Part shown: in pieces, positions 33,633 through 42,606 of the stretch
Layout: the number at the start of each line of letters is the position of its first letter
Position numbering within the stretch: position 1 is the first letter of the stretch
NCBI GenBank assembly: GCA_027023425.1
Contig: JALVVL010000022.1
Span: forward strand, 48,210-112,209
Length of the DNA stretch: 64,000 nucleotides
Source of the DNA: Anaerolineales bacterium
GTDB taxonomy: Bacteria > Chloroflexota > Anaerolineae > Anaerolineales > DRMV01
Direction: 5' to 3'
Translations under genes and position numbers: made by a program
Notes under the pieces: model-generated
Told to the model about the DNA's origin: nothing
Databases searched by the model: none
The model's input: only the letters and a program-made list of their open reading frames with translations

Positions 33633-33639
33633 CAGCAAA

Positions 33640-33667
33640 AAAAGAGCGCCCGCGCGGGCGCTCTTTT
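33640..33667. terminator. Bidirectional intrinsic terminator
   Basis: Perfect 28-bp palindrome made of AAAAGAGCGCCCGC and its complement, T-run on both strands, between tRNA-Cys (+) and the fumarase genes (-). Confidence 0.92.
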
Positions 33668-33692
33668 CGTTTCTGGCTCCTGTTTCAGCAGC

Positions 33693-34313
33693 CTAAACGC
33701 CGATTATCGCTTTCAGTTTCTCCTCCGACATCTCAAGTATATCTTCGTGCAGGCTCTTGCCGTGGCTGTCCATAGTCACAATCGCGGGGAAATCTTTGAC
33801 CTCAATCACCCACATTGCCTCGGGCACACCAAATTCCAGTTTATAAACAGCGAGCACGCGCTGCACACTTTGGGCAATCAAAGTCGCCGCGCCGCCAACG
33901 GCATGGAAGTAAACCGCGGGCTCTTCTTGGCACGCTTTCAGCGTTTTCGGCCCCATGCCGCCCTTGCCCATCACACCGCGCAGGTGGAAATGATGGATCA
34001 CCTCAGCCTCATACGGCTCTTCACGAATGCTCGTGGTGGGGCCCGCGGCGACAAATCTATAATCGCCGGTATCCAACCCGGCCACTACCGGCCCGCAGTG
34101 GTAAAGGACGCTGTGGTCAAGCACCTTTTTTATGGCTTCGTAAACTTCCAAATCATCGCCTTGCGGCTCGCGGGTTTTACGAATGAAAGTGTCAATCATC
34201 CATTTATGAACAGCATCGCGGCCGGTCATCATCACGCCGGAAAGTAAAACGGCATCACCGGCGTGAAGGCTCCGGATGGTTTCGTCGTCAATCGGGAGTT
34301 TAATTTCACGCAT
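33693..34313 (-). CDS. Fumarate hydratase class I, beta subunit
   Basis: C-terminal (beta) domain of the [4Fe-4S] fumarase, hydrating fumarate to malate together with the alpha subunit. Family features are the N-terminal LPIDDETIRSLHAGDAVLLSG, YHCGPVV, AAGPTTSIRE and MGKGGMG. Length 206 is usual for the split form. It starts 16 bp after the alpha gene. A tartrate dehydratase-type substrate cannot be excluded. Confidence 0.92.
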   Translation of the reverse strand: MREIKLPIDDETIRSLHAGDAVLLSGVMMTGRDAVHKWMIDTFIRKTREPQGDDLEVYEAIKKVLDHSVLYHCGPVVAGLDTGDYRFVAAGPTTSIREEPYEAEVIHHFHLRGVMGKGGMGPKTLKACQEEPAVYFHAVGGAATLIAQSVQRVLAVYKLEFGVPEAMWVIEVKDFPAIVTMDSHGKSLHEDILEMSEEKLKAIIGV

Positions 34314-34329
34314 AGCACCCTTCCTCTCT

Positions 34330-35205
34330 TTACTTGTATTCGGCTTTGCCGTTGCGGTAAATCATCATGTGGCGGCGGTAAGCCCAGCACATATAGGCAA
34401 TGGAGACAAAGTAGCACGCCGGCAAGCGGTGAACAGCCTTTATGCGCGTGGCAACCACGGTGGTTTTGCCGCCCAAGCCCATTGGGCCAATGCCGAGTTT
34501 GTTTGCATCTTCGGTAATGCGATGCTCTAACTCGGCCAAAGCGGGGTCGGGGTTTTCCTCATCAAGCCGTCGCCAGAGCGACTCTTTGGCGGCGTAGTAG
34601 GAAGAGCCGCGGTCGCCACCAATCCCAACGGCGATGAAGCCCGGCGCACACCCCTTGCCCTGCGCTTGGTAAATGGCGTCCATCACCACCTTGTAGACGC
34701 CCTCAAGGTCGCGGCCGGCGTGCAGGCGCGAATCGGGCAATTTGTATTGGGTGGAAACGTTTTCCGAGCCGCCGCCTTTGAGCATCAGCCGCACGGTGAC
34801 CGTATCGCCGTCAACCTCGTGGAAATGCACCGTGGGGAAATACTCATCGCCGATGTTGTTGCCGGTGTTTTTGCCGGTAATCGGATTCACGGCGTTGGGG
34901 CGCAGGTAAACGCGCTTGGTGGCTTCTGCCACAGCGGCTTCAATTTGACGCCGCATTTCGCGCATGCTCCACCCCTGCGGCATATCCACGTAGAAAATCG
35001 GCACGCCGGTATCTTGGCAGATGGGGGTGGAATTGGCACGCGCCATTTCCACATTGCGCAAAATGGTATCAAGCACACTGCGCGCCACCGAGCCCTCATC
35101 TTCACGGTCTCGCGCGGCGCGCAGTGCGGCCTCCACGTCGTCCGGCAGATCAGTTGCCGCCAGACGCACAAGTTCCAACAATTCTTGCGTCAGGTCAGGT
35201 TGCAT
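34330..35205 (-). CDS. Fumarate hydratase class I, alpha subunit
   Basis: [4Fe-4S]-bearing subunit with the three cluster cysteines in ICQDTG, GKGCAPGF and LPACYF, and the substrate loop GGGSENVS. It has 291 residues. Start ATG 35205 has AAGGAGG 5 bases upstream; the ORF track adds five residues. This oxygen-labile class is usual in anaerobes. A TACAAT on the minus strand at 35243-35248 may be its -10. Confidence 0.93.
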   Translation of the reverse strand: MQPDLTQELLELVRLAATDLPDDVEAALRAARDREDEGSVARSVLDTILRNVEMARANSTPICQDTGVPIFYVDMPQGWSMREMRRQIEAAVAEATKRVYLRPNAVNPITGKNTGNNIGDEYFPTVHFHEVDGDTVTVRLMLKGGGSENVSTQYKLPDSRLHAGRDLEGVYKVVMDAIYQAQGKGCAPGFIAVGIGGDRGSSYYAAKESLWRRLDEENPDPALAELEHRITEDANKLGIGPMGLGGKTTVVATRIKAVHRLPACYFVSIAYMCWAYRRHMMIYRNGKAEYK

Positions 35206-35401
35206 TGCATCCTCCTTCAAATCGGCTATCGGGGATAAAATTATTGTAAGCCAAACTTCACAGCGCGCATAGTGATGAATGACACTTTGCCGCCTGTGTT
35301 ATCATTCAAGAGAAAAGGGCGGCAGTTACAAGCCGTTGCTACCCAGCGCCAGCCAAAGCCTCCAACGTTTCGGCTTCACACGCACAACAAGGGAGTGGAT
35401 C

Positions 35402-36472
35402 ATGCCACGCGTGGCCTTGTTTTTAGATTTTGAAAACTTATACAACGCGCTAAAAAAACAGCGCGCCGACTACCGCAACCCCTACGGCGAATCGCCGCAC
35501 ATGGATTTTGAACAACTGGTTGAATACATCAACGAAAACTACGGCGAACTTGCGCCGCGCGATTTCATCGTGGTCGCCAATTTCACCCACTACAACCCCC
35601 AACTCGGCGGGCTAAACCGCCTCGCCACCGTGATTGACGCGCAAAGTTTTCACACGCGCGCCGCACAGCGCGAAAAATTTGGCCGCGGCAAGGGACGCAA
35701 ATTCGTCATCCAGCAGTTCGCCGATATGCGCCTTGCATTTGAAATAGGCAAACATGTGGCAACCAACCCGGCCGATATTTACATCATCGGCAGCGGCGAT
35801 AAGGCCTTCGTCGCCGTCGGAAGGGCGCTTGAAAATGAAGGATACCAGGTCGTATTTTTGGTAGCAGGGGCAGATTCGGAATCGGTGGCATACGAAATTA
35901 GAGCCGAATTTGACCTGCTTGATTTCACCGTCACCCAAAAAGCCAAGCCCCAAGAGCCGCCCATTCCCAAAGCGGAAGGAAAAAAGCAAACGGCTAAGCC
36001 GCCCAAGCAAGATGTTGCCGCGCTTGTCGGCCAATTGCGGCGCGAACTCACCACCGCCATCCCCTTAGCGCTTGCCGAGGCGCTGGTAGGCCCGCCCGAG
36101 CAAGCACAAAAAGCCATCCGCGCCGCTCAAAGCAAGGGCGAGGTGGATGTTTGGGAAAACAACTCTGGCATAATGTGCATTTCGCTGCGCTCGGAGCGGC
36201 TTTTCGGCAAAGTGCAAATCATGGAAAGCCGTCCAGAGGTGGTGTGGGCGGCCAATGTGCTAAAAGCAGTGCGCAGCATCGCGGAAAAAGGCGCACCCTA
36301 CGACCGCCCATCGTGGAGGCGCGCGCTGAAAGAGCACCTCGGCATCTCAAACCGCGAATCCAAAGAACTGCTCCAGCAATTGCTGGAATTGGGGATTTTG
36401 AAAGACGGAGCGCTTGATAAGCCAACTATCAACATAAGGGCTGCAAAAGCGCTCATGGAAAAGCGGCGCTAA
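35402..36472 (+). CDS. NYN-domain (PIN-like) putative ribonuclease
   Basis: A protein of 356 residues. Residues 1-180 form a NYN/LabA-like PIN-fold domain with acidic clusters VALFLDFENLY, and YIIGSGDKAFVAVGRAL. A charged linker (KPQEPPIPKAEGKKQ) leads to about 150 residues of helical, possibly winged-helix, repeats (IRAAQSKGEVDVWENN; ESKELLQQLLELGILKD). It probably cuts or binds RNA; the target is unknown. Start ATG 35402; the longer ORF track frame has no ribosome site. Its TAA overlaps the TAG of the convergent kinase gene in the shared bases CTAA. Confidence 0.75.
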   Translation: MPRVALFLDFENLYNALKKQRADYRNPYGESPHMDFEQLVEYINENYGELAPRDFIVVANFTHYNPQLGGLNRLATVIDAQSFHTRAAQREKFGRGKGRKFVIQQFADMRLAFEIGKHVATNPADIYIIGSGDKAFVAVGRALENEGYQVVFLVAGADSESVAYEIRAEFDLLDFTVTQKAKPQEPPIPKAEGKKQTAKPPKQDVAALVGQLRRELTTAIPLALAEALVGPPEQAQKAIRAAQSKGEVDVWENNSGIMCISLRSERLFGKVQIMESRPEVVWAANVLKAVRSIAEKGAPYDRPSWRRALKEHLGISNRESKELLQQLLELGILKDGALDKPTINIRAAKALMEKRR

Positions 36473-37434
36473 TCAGGCTGCGCTCGGCGCAAGCGCAACC
36501 AAAAGCATGTGCCCTTGCCGGTTTCACTTTCAAACCCCATAGCGCCGTCCATTTTTTCCGCCAAAGTGTGCGCCACATGCAACGAAAGCCCCCAGCCCTG
36601 ATGAGCGCGCACCTCTTCCGCCTCAGAGCGGAAGAAGGGGGTGAAAACCCGCTCAGCATCATCGGGCCCAATCCCAATGCCAGTGTCGCAAACCCAAACC
36701 ACAACCTCATCCCCCTGCGGCTCGGCGCGCACCGTGATGCTGCCGCCTTCGGGGGTGTAACGATGGGCGTTGTCCACCATCGCTTCAACTATTTGGGAAA
36801 CGCGCCCTCTATCCCCTAAAACTTTGGGTAAACTTTCGGGAATTTCGGCCTTCAAGGTCTGTTTTTTCTCTTCGCAGAGCGGGCGGTACTGCGCCACAAT
36901 TCCCGAAAGGACACCTGCGAGGTCTATCGGTTCACGCTTGGGGCGCAGGCGGCCCGATTCCAGTTTGCCCATTTCCGAAACACGATCAATCAGCGTCGCC
37001 ATGCGCTCCACATTGTTGCGAATGACGGTGAGGAATTGGGCTTGCTGGTCGGTGACCGGCCCCATCACGCCCTTGACCAGCAGGTCGGCGTAGCCCTTGA
37101 TGGAAGTCAGCGGCAGGCGCAATTCGTGGGTGACGGTGGAAATGAAGGCCGGCAGGCGGCTGCGCTCAGCCTCCAGCGCCTCACGCAGCGCCTGCGGCGA
37201 AGCGCCCCACACCGCGAGGGTCTTCCCTTCCTCAAGGGGGTAAAGCCGCACTGTGCCGAACTGCGGCGAAAGGAAACGCGCAGCCTCGCTCACCGGCAAC
37301 GCCACGCCCTCGGTGGGGAAGAGGGTGCCAGCGGGCGGCGCGTCTTCCCCTGAGGCGGCCAGTACCCGCCCTTGTTCATCCAACAGCGCCCAAGAAAAGC
37401 CTTCGTGGGTGAGGATGTCAGTCCATTTCTGCAT
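36469..37434 (-). CDS. Cytosolic sensor histidine kinase
   Basis: A protein of 321 residues without membrane segments. A small N-terminal sensor region (about 1-105, PAS-like by size only) is followed by HisKA with the phospho-acceptor FISTVTHELRLPLTSIKGYAD, then the HATPase N-box VDNAHRYTPEGG, G1 CDTGIGIG and G2 GWGLSLHVA. Start ATG 37434 has CAGGAGG upstream and overlaps the end of nth by 17 bases; the longer ORF track is out-of-frame shadow over nth. There is no adjacent response regulator. Confidence 0.88.
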   Translation of the reverse strand: MQKWTDILTHEGFSWALLDEQGRVLAASGEDAPPAGTLFPTEGVALPVSEAARFLSPQFGTVRLYPLEEGKTLAVWGASPQALREALEAERSRLPAFISTVTHELRLPLTSIKGYADLLVKGVMGPVTDQQAQFLTVIRNNVERMATLIDRVSEMGKLESGRLRPKREPIDLAGVLSGIVAQYRPLCEEKKQTLKAEIPESLPKVLGDRGRVSQIVEAMVDNAHRYTPEGGSITVRAEPQGDEVVVWVCDTGIGIGPDDAERVFTPFFRSEAEEVRAHQGWGLSLHVAHTLAEKMDGAMGFESETGKGTCFWLRLRRAQPD

Positions 37435-38137
37435 CGGTTTTGGCCTCCTGCGAACGGGCAAAATCGCACAGGTCGCGCAGCGGGCAGATCTCGCAGCGCG
37501 GCTTGCGGGCGGTGCAAATTTCCCGCCCCAAGCGGATGAGGTTGAGGTGCGCGTCGTAGTAAGTTTCGGGCGGGAAGACCTTTTCCAGAAATTCGTGCGC
37601 CTGCTCGCGGTTGAGGCGCGGCGGGCGTAGGCCAAGCCTTCCGGTGACGCGGTAGATGTGGGTATCCACGGGGAAGGCGGGCTTGCCGAGGGAAAACTGG
37701 AGCACGATAGCCGCGGTCTTCGGCCCCACGCCCTTGAAGCGGGTGAGGTGACGCTTGGCCTCGTCGGGGGGCATGTCGGCAAGGTAATCCAAGGTGAGCC
37801 GCCCCTGCTCGGCGGTGATTTGGCGCAACACGTTTTGAATACGCGGCCCCTTCTGGTTCGCCAGCCCCGCCGGGCGGATGGTCGCGATGACTTCCTCGGC
37901 GGGGGCGTCGCGCACCGCCTCCCACGAAGGGTAGCGGGCTTTGAGGGCGAAAAAGGCGCGGTCGCGGTTGTTGTCGTTGGTGTTTTGCGAAAGGATGGTG
38001 GAGACCAATTCGTCCAACGGGGGCAAAGGCTGCCGCCAGCGCGGCTTGCCGAAGTGCGCCAGCAAGCGGCGGTGGACTTCAAGCGCTTTTTCGCGCAAGG
38101 CTTCAGGGGGAGGAAAAGAAGCGTTAGCGCCAGTCAA
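37418..38137 (-). CDS. nth: Endonuclease III family DNA glycosylase
   Basis: Removes oxidised pyrimidines and cuts the abasic strand. It has the helix-hairpin-helix FKGVGPKTAAIV with the catalytic Lys, the catalytic Asp in VDTHIYRV, and the C-x6-C-x2-C-x5-C cluster site at the C-terminus. The start is uncertain: TTG 38137 (GGAGGGG just upstream; 239 residues) fits best, since the ORF track ATG at 38218 lies within the asparaginase gene. An HhH-GPD glycosylase of other base specificity is possible. Confidence 0.88.
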   Translation of the reverse strand: MTGANASFPPPEALREKALEVHRRLLAHFGKPRWRQPLPPLDELVSTILSQNTNDNNRDRAFFALKARYPSWEAVRDAPAEEVIATIRPAGLANQKGPRIQNVLRQITAEQGRLTLDYLADMPPDEAKRHLTRFKGVGPKTAAIVLQFSLGKPAFPVDTHIYRVTGRLGLRPPRLNREQAHEFLEKVFPPETYYDAHLNLIRLGREICTARKPRCEICPLRDLCDFARSQEAKTDAEMD

Positions 38138-39218
38138 CCTTCCCCTCCAACACAAAACACGGCCGGCCTTCGCCCACGGGGATTTTGCGCCAATTGGTAA
38201 CGGTGGTTTTCGGGCCAAAGGAGGCCATTTGGGCTGCGAGCGCGTCGTCCAGCGCGCCGAGTTGACGCAACACTTCCAGCGTCACCGCGGGGCGGGCGCG
38301 GTTTTTGCCATCACCGTCGGCGATTTTGAGGGCAATGCCCACGCCGCCTTCTACCCCGGGCACGACGCCGGGCCGCAGCGCCACGGCCTGATACGCCTCC
38401 GCGCCGCCTTTGGCCAGCATCCGCCCGCCAGCGGCCTCCATGAACAGGGTATCAAAGCGCCCAGGGCCGCCCACCATGAACGGGTGTGCGGTCATGGCCG
38501 AGAAAATGGCCTCCAGCGCCGCGGCGCGCTTGGGCGGCAGGCCGCGCGGGTCGGCCAAGCGGGCATAGGCAAAAGCCGCGTGGTAGAGCGAAACCGCGAA
38601 ATTCGGCGCGGAGCACCCATCCACGCCGATATGCACTGCCTCGGGGTCTAAGCCGCACATTTCAGCAAAGGTGCGCAAAATACGCTGTTGCACGGGATGG
38701 CCGGGGTCAATGTAGTTCTCGGTCGGCCAGCCATGCAAAACCGCCTGCGCCAACATGCCGGTATGCTTGCCCGAGCAGTTGTGGCGGTTGGGGGTAGGCT
38801 GTTCGCCGCGGGCTTTGAGCGCGTCCGCGGTGGCGGCGTCTAACGGCGGGTGGGTGCCGCAGAGCAGTTGGCTCTCACTCAGCCCCGCCTTGGCCTGAAT
38901 GCCCGCCACCACCCGCACGTGCTCATCGGTGCCCGAATGCGAGGCGCAGATCACCGCGAGTTCCTGCGTGGTGAGGCCAAAATGCTCAGGGCCGCCGTCT
39001 TCCACAAAGGGCAACGCCTGAAAGGGCTTGGCCGAAGAGCGCAAGAAGGTAATGACGAAAGGGTTGCCGTGCGCGGCCAGCAAATTGCCTCGCGCATCCA
39101 CCACTGCGATGGCGGCATCGTGCACGCTTTCCACCAGATCCCCGCGGGTGAGTTCGTAAGCCGGTTGATAGGGCGGCCAAGGGTCGGGGTGGTCGCCCCA
39201 GACGAGAAGTTGTGCCAT
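38124..39218 (-). CDS. L-asparaginase II family protein
   Basis: Asparaginase_II-type amidohydrolase of 364 residues (Rhizobium-type family rather than the classic AnsA/B fold). Typical motifs are ELTRGDLVESVHD, RSSAKPFQALP, SHSGTDEHV, NCSGKHTGML, GVDGCSAPNF and MVGGPGRFDT. Start ATG 39218 with GGAGAAT upstream. It ends overlapping nth and begins one base after the stop of the MBL-like gene. It may feed aspartate and ammonia into catabolism. Confidence 0.9.
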   Translation of the reverse strand: MAQLLVWGDHPDPWPPYQPAYELTRGDLVESVHDAAIAVVDARGNLLAAHGNPFVITFLRSSAKPFQALPFVEDGGPEHFGLTTQELAVICASHSGTDEHVRVVAGIQAKAGLSESQLLCGTHPPLDAATADALKARGEQPTPNRHNCSGKHTGMLAQAVLHGWPTENYIDPGHPVQQRILRTFAEMCGLDPEAVHIGVDGCSAPNFAVSLYHAAFAYARLADPRGLPPKRAAALEAIFSAMTAHPFMVGGPGRFDTLFMEAAGGRMLAKGGAEAYQAVALRPGVVPGVEGGVGIALKIADGDGKNRARPAVTLEVLRQLGALDDALAAQMASFGPKTTVTNWRKIPVGEGRPCFVLEGKVDWR

Positions 39219-39219
39219 G

Positions 39220-40098
39220 TTATTCTCCATTGTTTGCCCGCTTATGACGCTTAGCGTGAGAGGGATGGGCAATCCCGTTCAAATAAGTGTGCAAGCCGTG
39301 CACAAGCCGTCGCTGGTACAAGCGCGCCACGGCATCATCCTCAGGTTTAGGCCACATAGCAAGCAATTCAGCAACAGCCGAGACAAATTCTCCATCGGTC
39401 GGCTTGGCGTTTTTCAATCCCTCGGCCAAAGTTTTGACCGTCGTCAGAAACCTCTGCATGTGATGAATGGCCGCGACGGGCACCAGGCCATCCCGTCCAC
39501 TGACTATAAAATAATCGCGGTAATCGGGGGCAAGCAGCAAGTCCAGCGAAGCCAACCACGCATCAATGTCGGCCTCGGCAAGGAATGGCGGCTGGGTGAC
39601 GGTTACACTATCGCCCACAAAAACTACCCTGCGGTCGGGCACGAAAACCCAAACAGCGCCCTCTTGCGGGCCGGGGTGATTTTCAAGCACTAACGGCTCT
39701 CCACCCCAGTGAATTTCCAAACGATAAGAAAAACCCATCTGGGGCGGCATCCAGCGCATGTTAGCAATTTGAGAGCAAAGTTCCCAAGCATGGCCGCGAT
39801 TGTTGTCGTTTACGCGAAAAATAGCGGCACGCCGCCGGAAAATATCCACCGTGGCGCTGTGGGCTACAACCGGCACTTCCAGCATCCGCGAGCCCAACGT
39901 ACGGTCGGGATGGGCGTCAAGATAGGCCAACATGGTTTCCCCGCGGCTAAAACCACGGCACCGCGCACGCCACAGCCTGCTGTGCTGAGGGCAAGGCGGG
40001 GAATCAACTAACAGCGTGCCGCTTTCGCGGATCACAGCCCCTGTTGTGATTCCCCAATAATCATCCAACACGTAGACATCCGGTGCAATTTCTTGCAT
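39220..40098 (-). CDS. Metallo-beta-lactamase-fold protein with altered metal site
   Basis: A protein of 292 residues with MBL-fold layout: N-terminal strands VYVLDDYWGITTGAVIRESGTLLVDSPP, a central AHSATVDIF, and VVFVGDSV. The signature HxHxDH is here DAHPDR (61-66), keeping the second His and the Asp but losing the first and last His. A normal dinuclear Zn site is therefore unlikely. ATG 40098 is used; no strong Shine-Dalgarno is visible. It leads a run of four overlapping genes to the kinase at 36469. Confidence 0.6.
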   Translation of the reverse strand: MQEIAPDVYVLDDYWGITTGAVIRESGTLLVDSPPCPQHSRLWRARCRGFSRGETMLAYLDAHPDRTLGSRMLEVPVVAHSATVDIFRRRAAIFRVNDNNRGHAWELCSQIANMRWMPPQMGFSYRLEIHWGGEPLVLENHPGPQEGAVWVFVPDRRVVFVGDSVTVTQPPFLAEADIDAWLASLDLLLAPDYRDYFIVSGRDGLVPVAAIHHMQRFLTTVKTLAEGLKNAKPTDGEFVSAVAELLAMWPKPEDDAVARLYQRRLVHGLHTYLNGIAHPSHAKRHKRANNGE

Positions 40099-40148
40099 TT
40101 AGGTCTCCTCACAAACAATAACGTGTAACCTTTCAGCCAGCAAGGAAA

Positions 40149-40530
40149 TAGGCCACAGAGGACGCAGAGGAAGCAAAGAGCGCAAAGAGATTGACGCCAA
40201 GAGCGCCAAGGATAAAAACCACAGATTACGCCGATTAGCACAGATGAGAGGATTAGCGATTTAGGATTTGCGGAAGGACGCCAAGGGCGCCAAGGACGCG
40301 AAGGACGCCAAGAGGTTAACGCAGAGGCGCAGAGGTTAACGCAAAGGGCGCAAAGAAAAATTTTCTGTGTTCTCTGTAAATTTCTGTGTCTTCTGTGGTT
40401 TTCTTCTTAAATCGGTGTAAATCGGTGGACAAAACCACAGATTACACAGATTAGCACAGATTTTTTCTGCGGAATCTGCGGTTTATCCCAAACTCAATCG
40501 GCGCAAATCTGCGTAAATCGGTGGATGGTA
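40149..40530. repeat. Repeat island 5
   Basis: CCACAGAGGACGCAGAGG, CGCCAAGAGCGCCAAGG, CACAGATTACGCCGATTAGC, then AACGCAGAGGCGCAGAGG, the CTGTGTTCTCTGTAAATTTC unit, and a second CACAGATTACACAGATTAGC run ending with TTTTTTCTGCGGAATCTGCG. The last part is identical to part of island 6 at about 49425-49470. It fills the 489-bp gap 40099-40587. Confidence 0.9.
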
Positions 40531-40587
40531 ATGCCAAGGCTGAACAGTTACAACATCGTAATATTTCAGGGAAATGTAGTTGCCTTA

Positions 40588-42606
40588 CTAACGCGGCTTG
40601 GCCTCTATCGGTAAAGTGAAATAGAATTTAGAGCCATCCCCGGGCTCGCTTTCAACCCCTATTTTACCCCCATGCGCCTCCACCGCCATGCGGCAAAAAG
40701 CAAGCCCCAGACCCAACCCACGCACACCGGTGGAAGCGCGGGTGTATTTGTCAAAAATGCGCTCGCGGGCATCAGGCGCGATCCCCGGGCCATCATCATG
40801 CACCCAAAACATGACCTCATCCTTACCATGCACTTCTGCCCCTACCTCAATCTCACCACCGGCAGGGGTATGTTTTAGGGCATTATCCAACAGGTTGATA
40901 AGCACCCGCTGAACCATATCGGCATCACACTTTATTTCAGGAAGGCCGTCGGACACTTTCACCACAATTCTATGACCACGCACCTGTGCCGTGGGCTCAA
41001 CCACCTCTACTGCCTGCGAAATCAATTCCTCAGGCCGCACCCAGACCAGGTTCAACACCGCTTCACCACTTTCCAGCCGTCCCACGTCCAACAAGTTATC
41101 GGTCAGTCTACGAATACTGTCGGCAGAGCGCTTGAGAATGCCTAAGACACCCATCGCTGTCTCGCTCTCTGCACATTCCTCTTGCAAAACCCCCACCCCC
41201 GAAACGATATTCCCGAGCGGGGAACGAATATCGTGATAAATAATGTCAAGCAGGTCGTTGCGAAGTTGATCTAAGCGTTTGCGTTCGGTCATATCACGCA
41301 TTATCCACTGCAAATGCGGGCGAGAATTCATTATGATCCTGCGCACATACACTTTTACCGGCACAGGGCGACCGTCCTTGGAAAAAGCAGTGGATTCATA
41401 TGAAATCGGTGGTTCGGAAGGGATGGCCATGAGATCCTCAGGGAGCAAATCCAACGGAAGACGATGCACATCTGTGATTGATAGAACGCCGCCTCGCAGA
41501 TCCTCCCAGCGGTAGTTCAACGACTCTTTGGCACAACGATTTGCCTCCACAATTTTGCCTTGCAAGTCGGTGATGAAGATCCACTCCAGTGTATCGTTGA
41601 AAAGTTCACGGTATTGGTTATAAGCATTTTGAAGTTGGGCGAATAAACTGGAATGCCAAAGCACCGTCCCTATCAAATCGGCAGCCCCTTGTAGAAATTG
41701 CCGCTCATCTGGGCTGAAAATACCAGTAGAAGGGTTAACTGCAATCAAAAGCGCCGTCTTTTCTTCTTTAATGTGAACGGGGAAACAAGCGAGTTGCCGA
41801 GCGGCTATACCCAATAAGCGCTCAAGGGGGGCACAATTTTGTTCAGAATCTTGAGCCTCCGGAGGGAAACGAAACCCCAGCAGTTCGTCAGCGGCTATAC
41901 CGACCGACGCGGTTATGGCGAGCGAGTTCGCGACCGGCAAAAAGCGGGCTAAAGCGAGCGTTTCAACCTGTGCCGCGCGGCGCGTCTCCTCCAGAATGGT
42001 TTGCACCAAGTTTTTACCCTCCGGCAAACCGGCGACGGCGGCCGCGGAACGCGCCAGCGAGCGCATAAAAACTGCTTGTTGTTTGCTCGCAGAATAGGTG
42101 AGGGCATTTAGCAAACCTATTCCCCCCACATGAGCAAGGGCCAGCAAAGAGGTGAGGTGTTTTTCCTTGAAAAAGCCCGCTTCCTGATGCCCCACAGTCA
42201 GCACCCCAACCACATTGTCACCCTTCACGATGATGGGAATGCTTATCACCGAGCGACTTGTTTCATAAGAAGCACGCAGCCAACGTTCGTCTTCGCGGGT
42301 ATCGGGCACAAGCGCGGGGGTGCGATTGCGGAGCACCCACCCGGCCAGCCCGCGGCGCAAAGTATCACCCACTTGCAAAAATGTGTTTTCGTATACCTTC
42401 CCTTCCAAGTTGATAATTGCAAGCACAAGGTAATCACCCTGCAAAATTGCTAAACTGCCACTTGTAGCGCTTACAGCGTCTAAGGCTATACGAAGAAAGT
42501 TTTGGGCAACCGTCTTCAAATCCAGTTCGCCGATCACCTCCTGCATCAAGCGATAGAACAACTCAGGATAGGTTTGCGAAAAATCCAAAAGTTCAGAGCC
42601 GTTCAT
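40588..42606 (-). CDS. GAF-GAF-PAS sensor histidine kinase
   Basis: A soluble kinase of 672 residues. Residues about 20-165 are a GAF domain (SGSLAILQGDYLVL...GVLTVGHQEAGFF), a second GAF-like region spans about 180-320, and a PAS domain follows (YRELFNDTLEWIFITDLQGKIVEAN...ERKRLDQL). HisKA carries the His in DIIYHDIRSPLGNIVSG, and HATPase has NLLDNALKHTPAGGE and DDGPGIAPD. The signal is unknown. Its start overlaps the thrC end by 14 bases, so thrC and the kinase are probably co-transcribed. No regulator is adjacent. Confidence 0.92.
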   Translation of the reverse strand: MNGSELLDFSQTYPELFYRLMQEVIGELDLKTVAQNFLRIALDAVSATSGSLAILQGDYLVLAIINLEGKVYENTFLQVGDTLRRGLAGWVLRNRTPALVPDTREDERWLRASYETSRSVISIPIIVKGDNVVGVLTVGHQEAGFFKEKHLTSLLALAHVGGIGLLNALTYSASKQQAVFMRSLARSAAAVAGLPEGKNLVQTILEETRRAAQVETLALARFLPVANSLAITASVGIAADELLGFRFPPEAQDSEQNCAPLERLLGIAARQLACFPVHIKEEKTALLIAVNPSTGIFSPDERQFLQGAADLIGTVLWHSSLFAQLQNAYNQYRELFNDTLEWIFITDLQGKIVEANRCAKESLNYRWEDLRGGVLSITDVHRLPLDLLPEDLMAIPSEPPISYESTAFSKDGRPVPVKVYVRRIIMNSRPHLQWIMRDMTERKRLDQLRNDLLDIIYHDIRSPLGNIVSGVGVLQEECAESETAMGVLGILKRSADSIRRLTDNLLDVGRLESGEAVLNLVWVRPEELISQAVEVVEPTAQVRGHRIVVKVSDGLPEIKCDADMVQRVLINLLDNALKHTPAGGEIEVGAEVHGKDEVMFWVHDDGPGIAPDARERIFDKYTRASTGVRGLGLGLAFCRMAVEAHGGKIGVESEPGDGSKFYFTLPIEAKPR

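Noticed and set aside
36469-38082. 537-residue reading of the sensor kinase
   Set aside because: The first 216 residues are an out-of-frame shadow of nth; the kinase has its own start with CAGGAGG at 37434.
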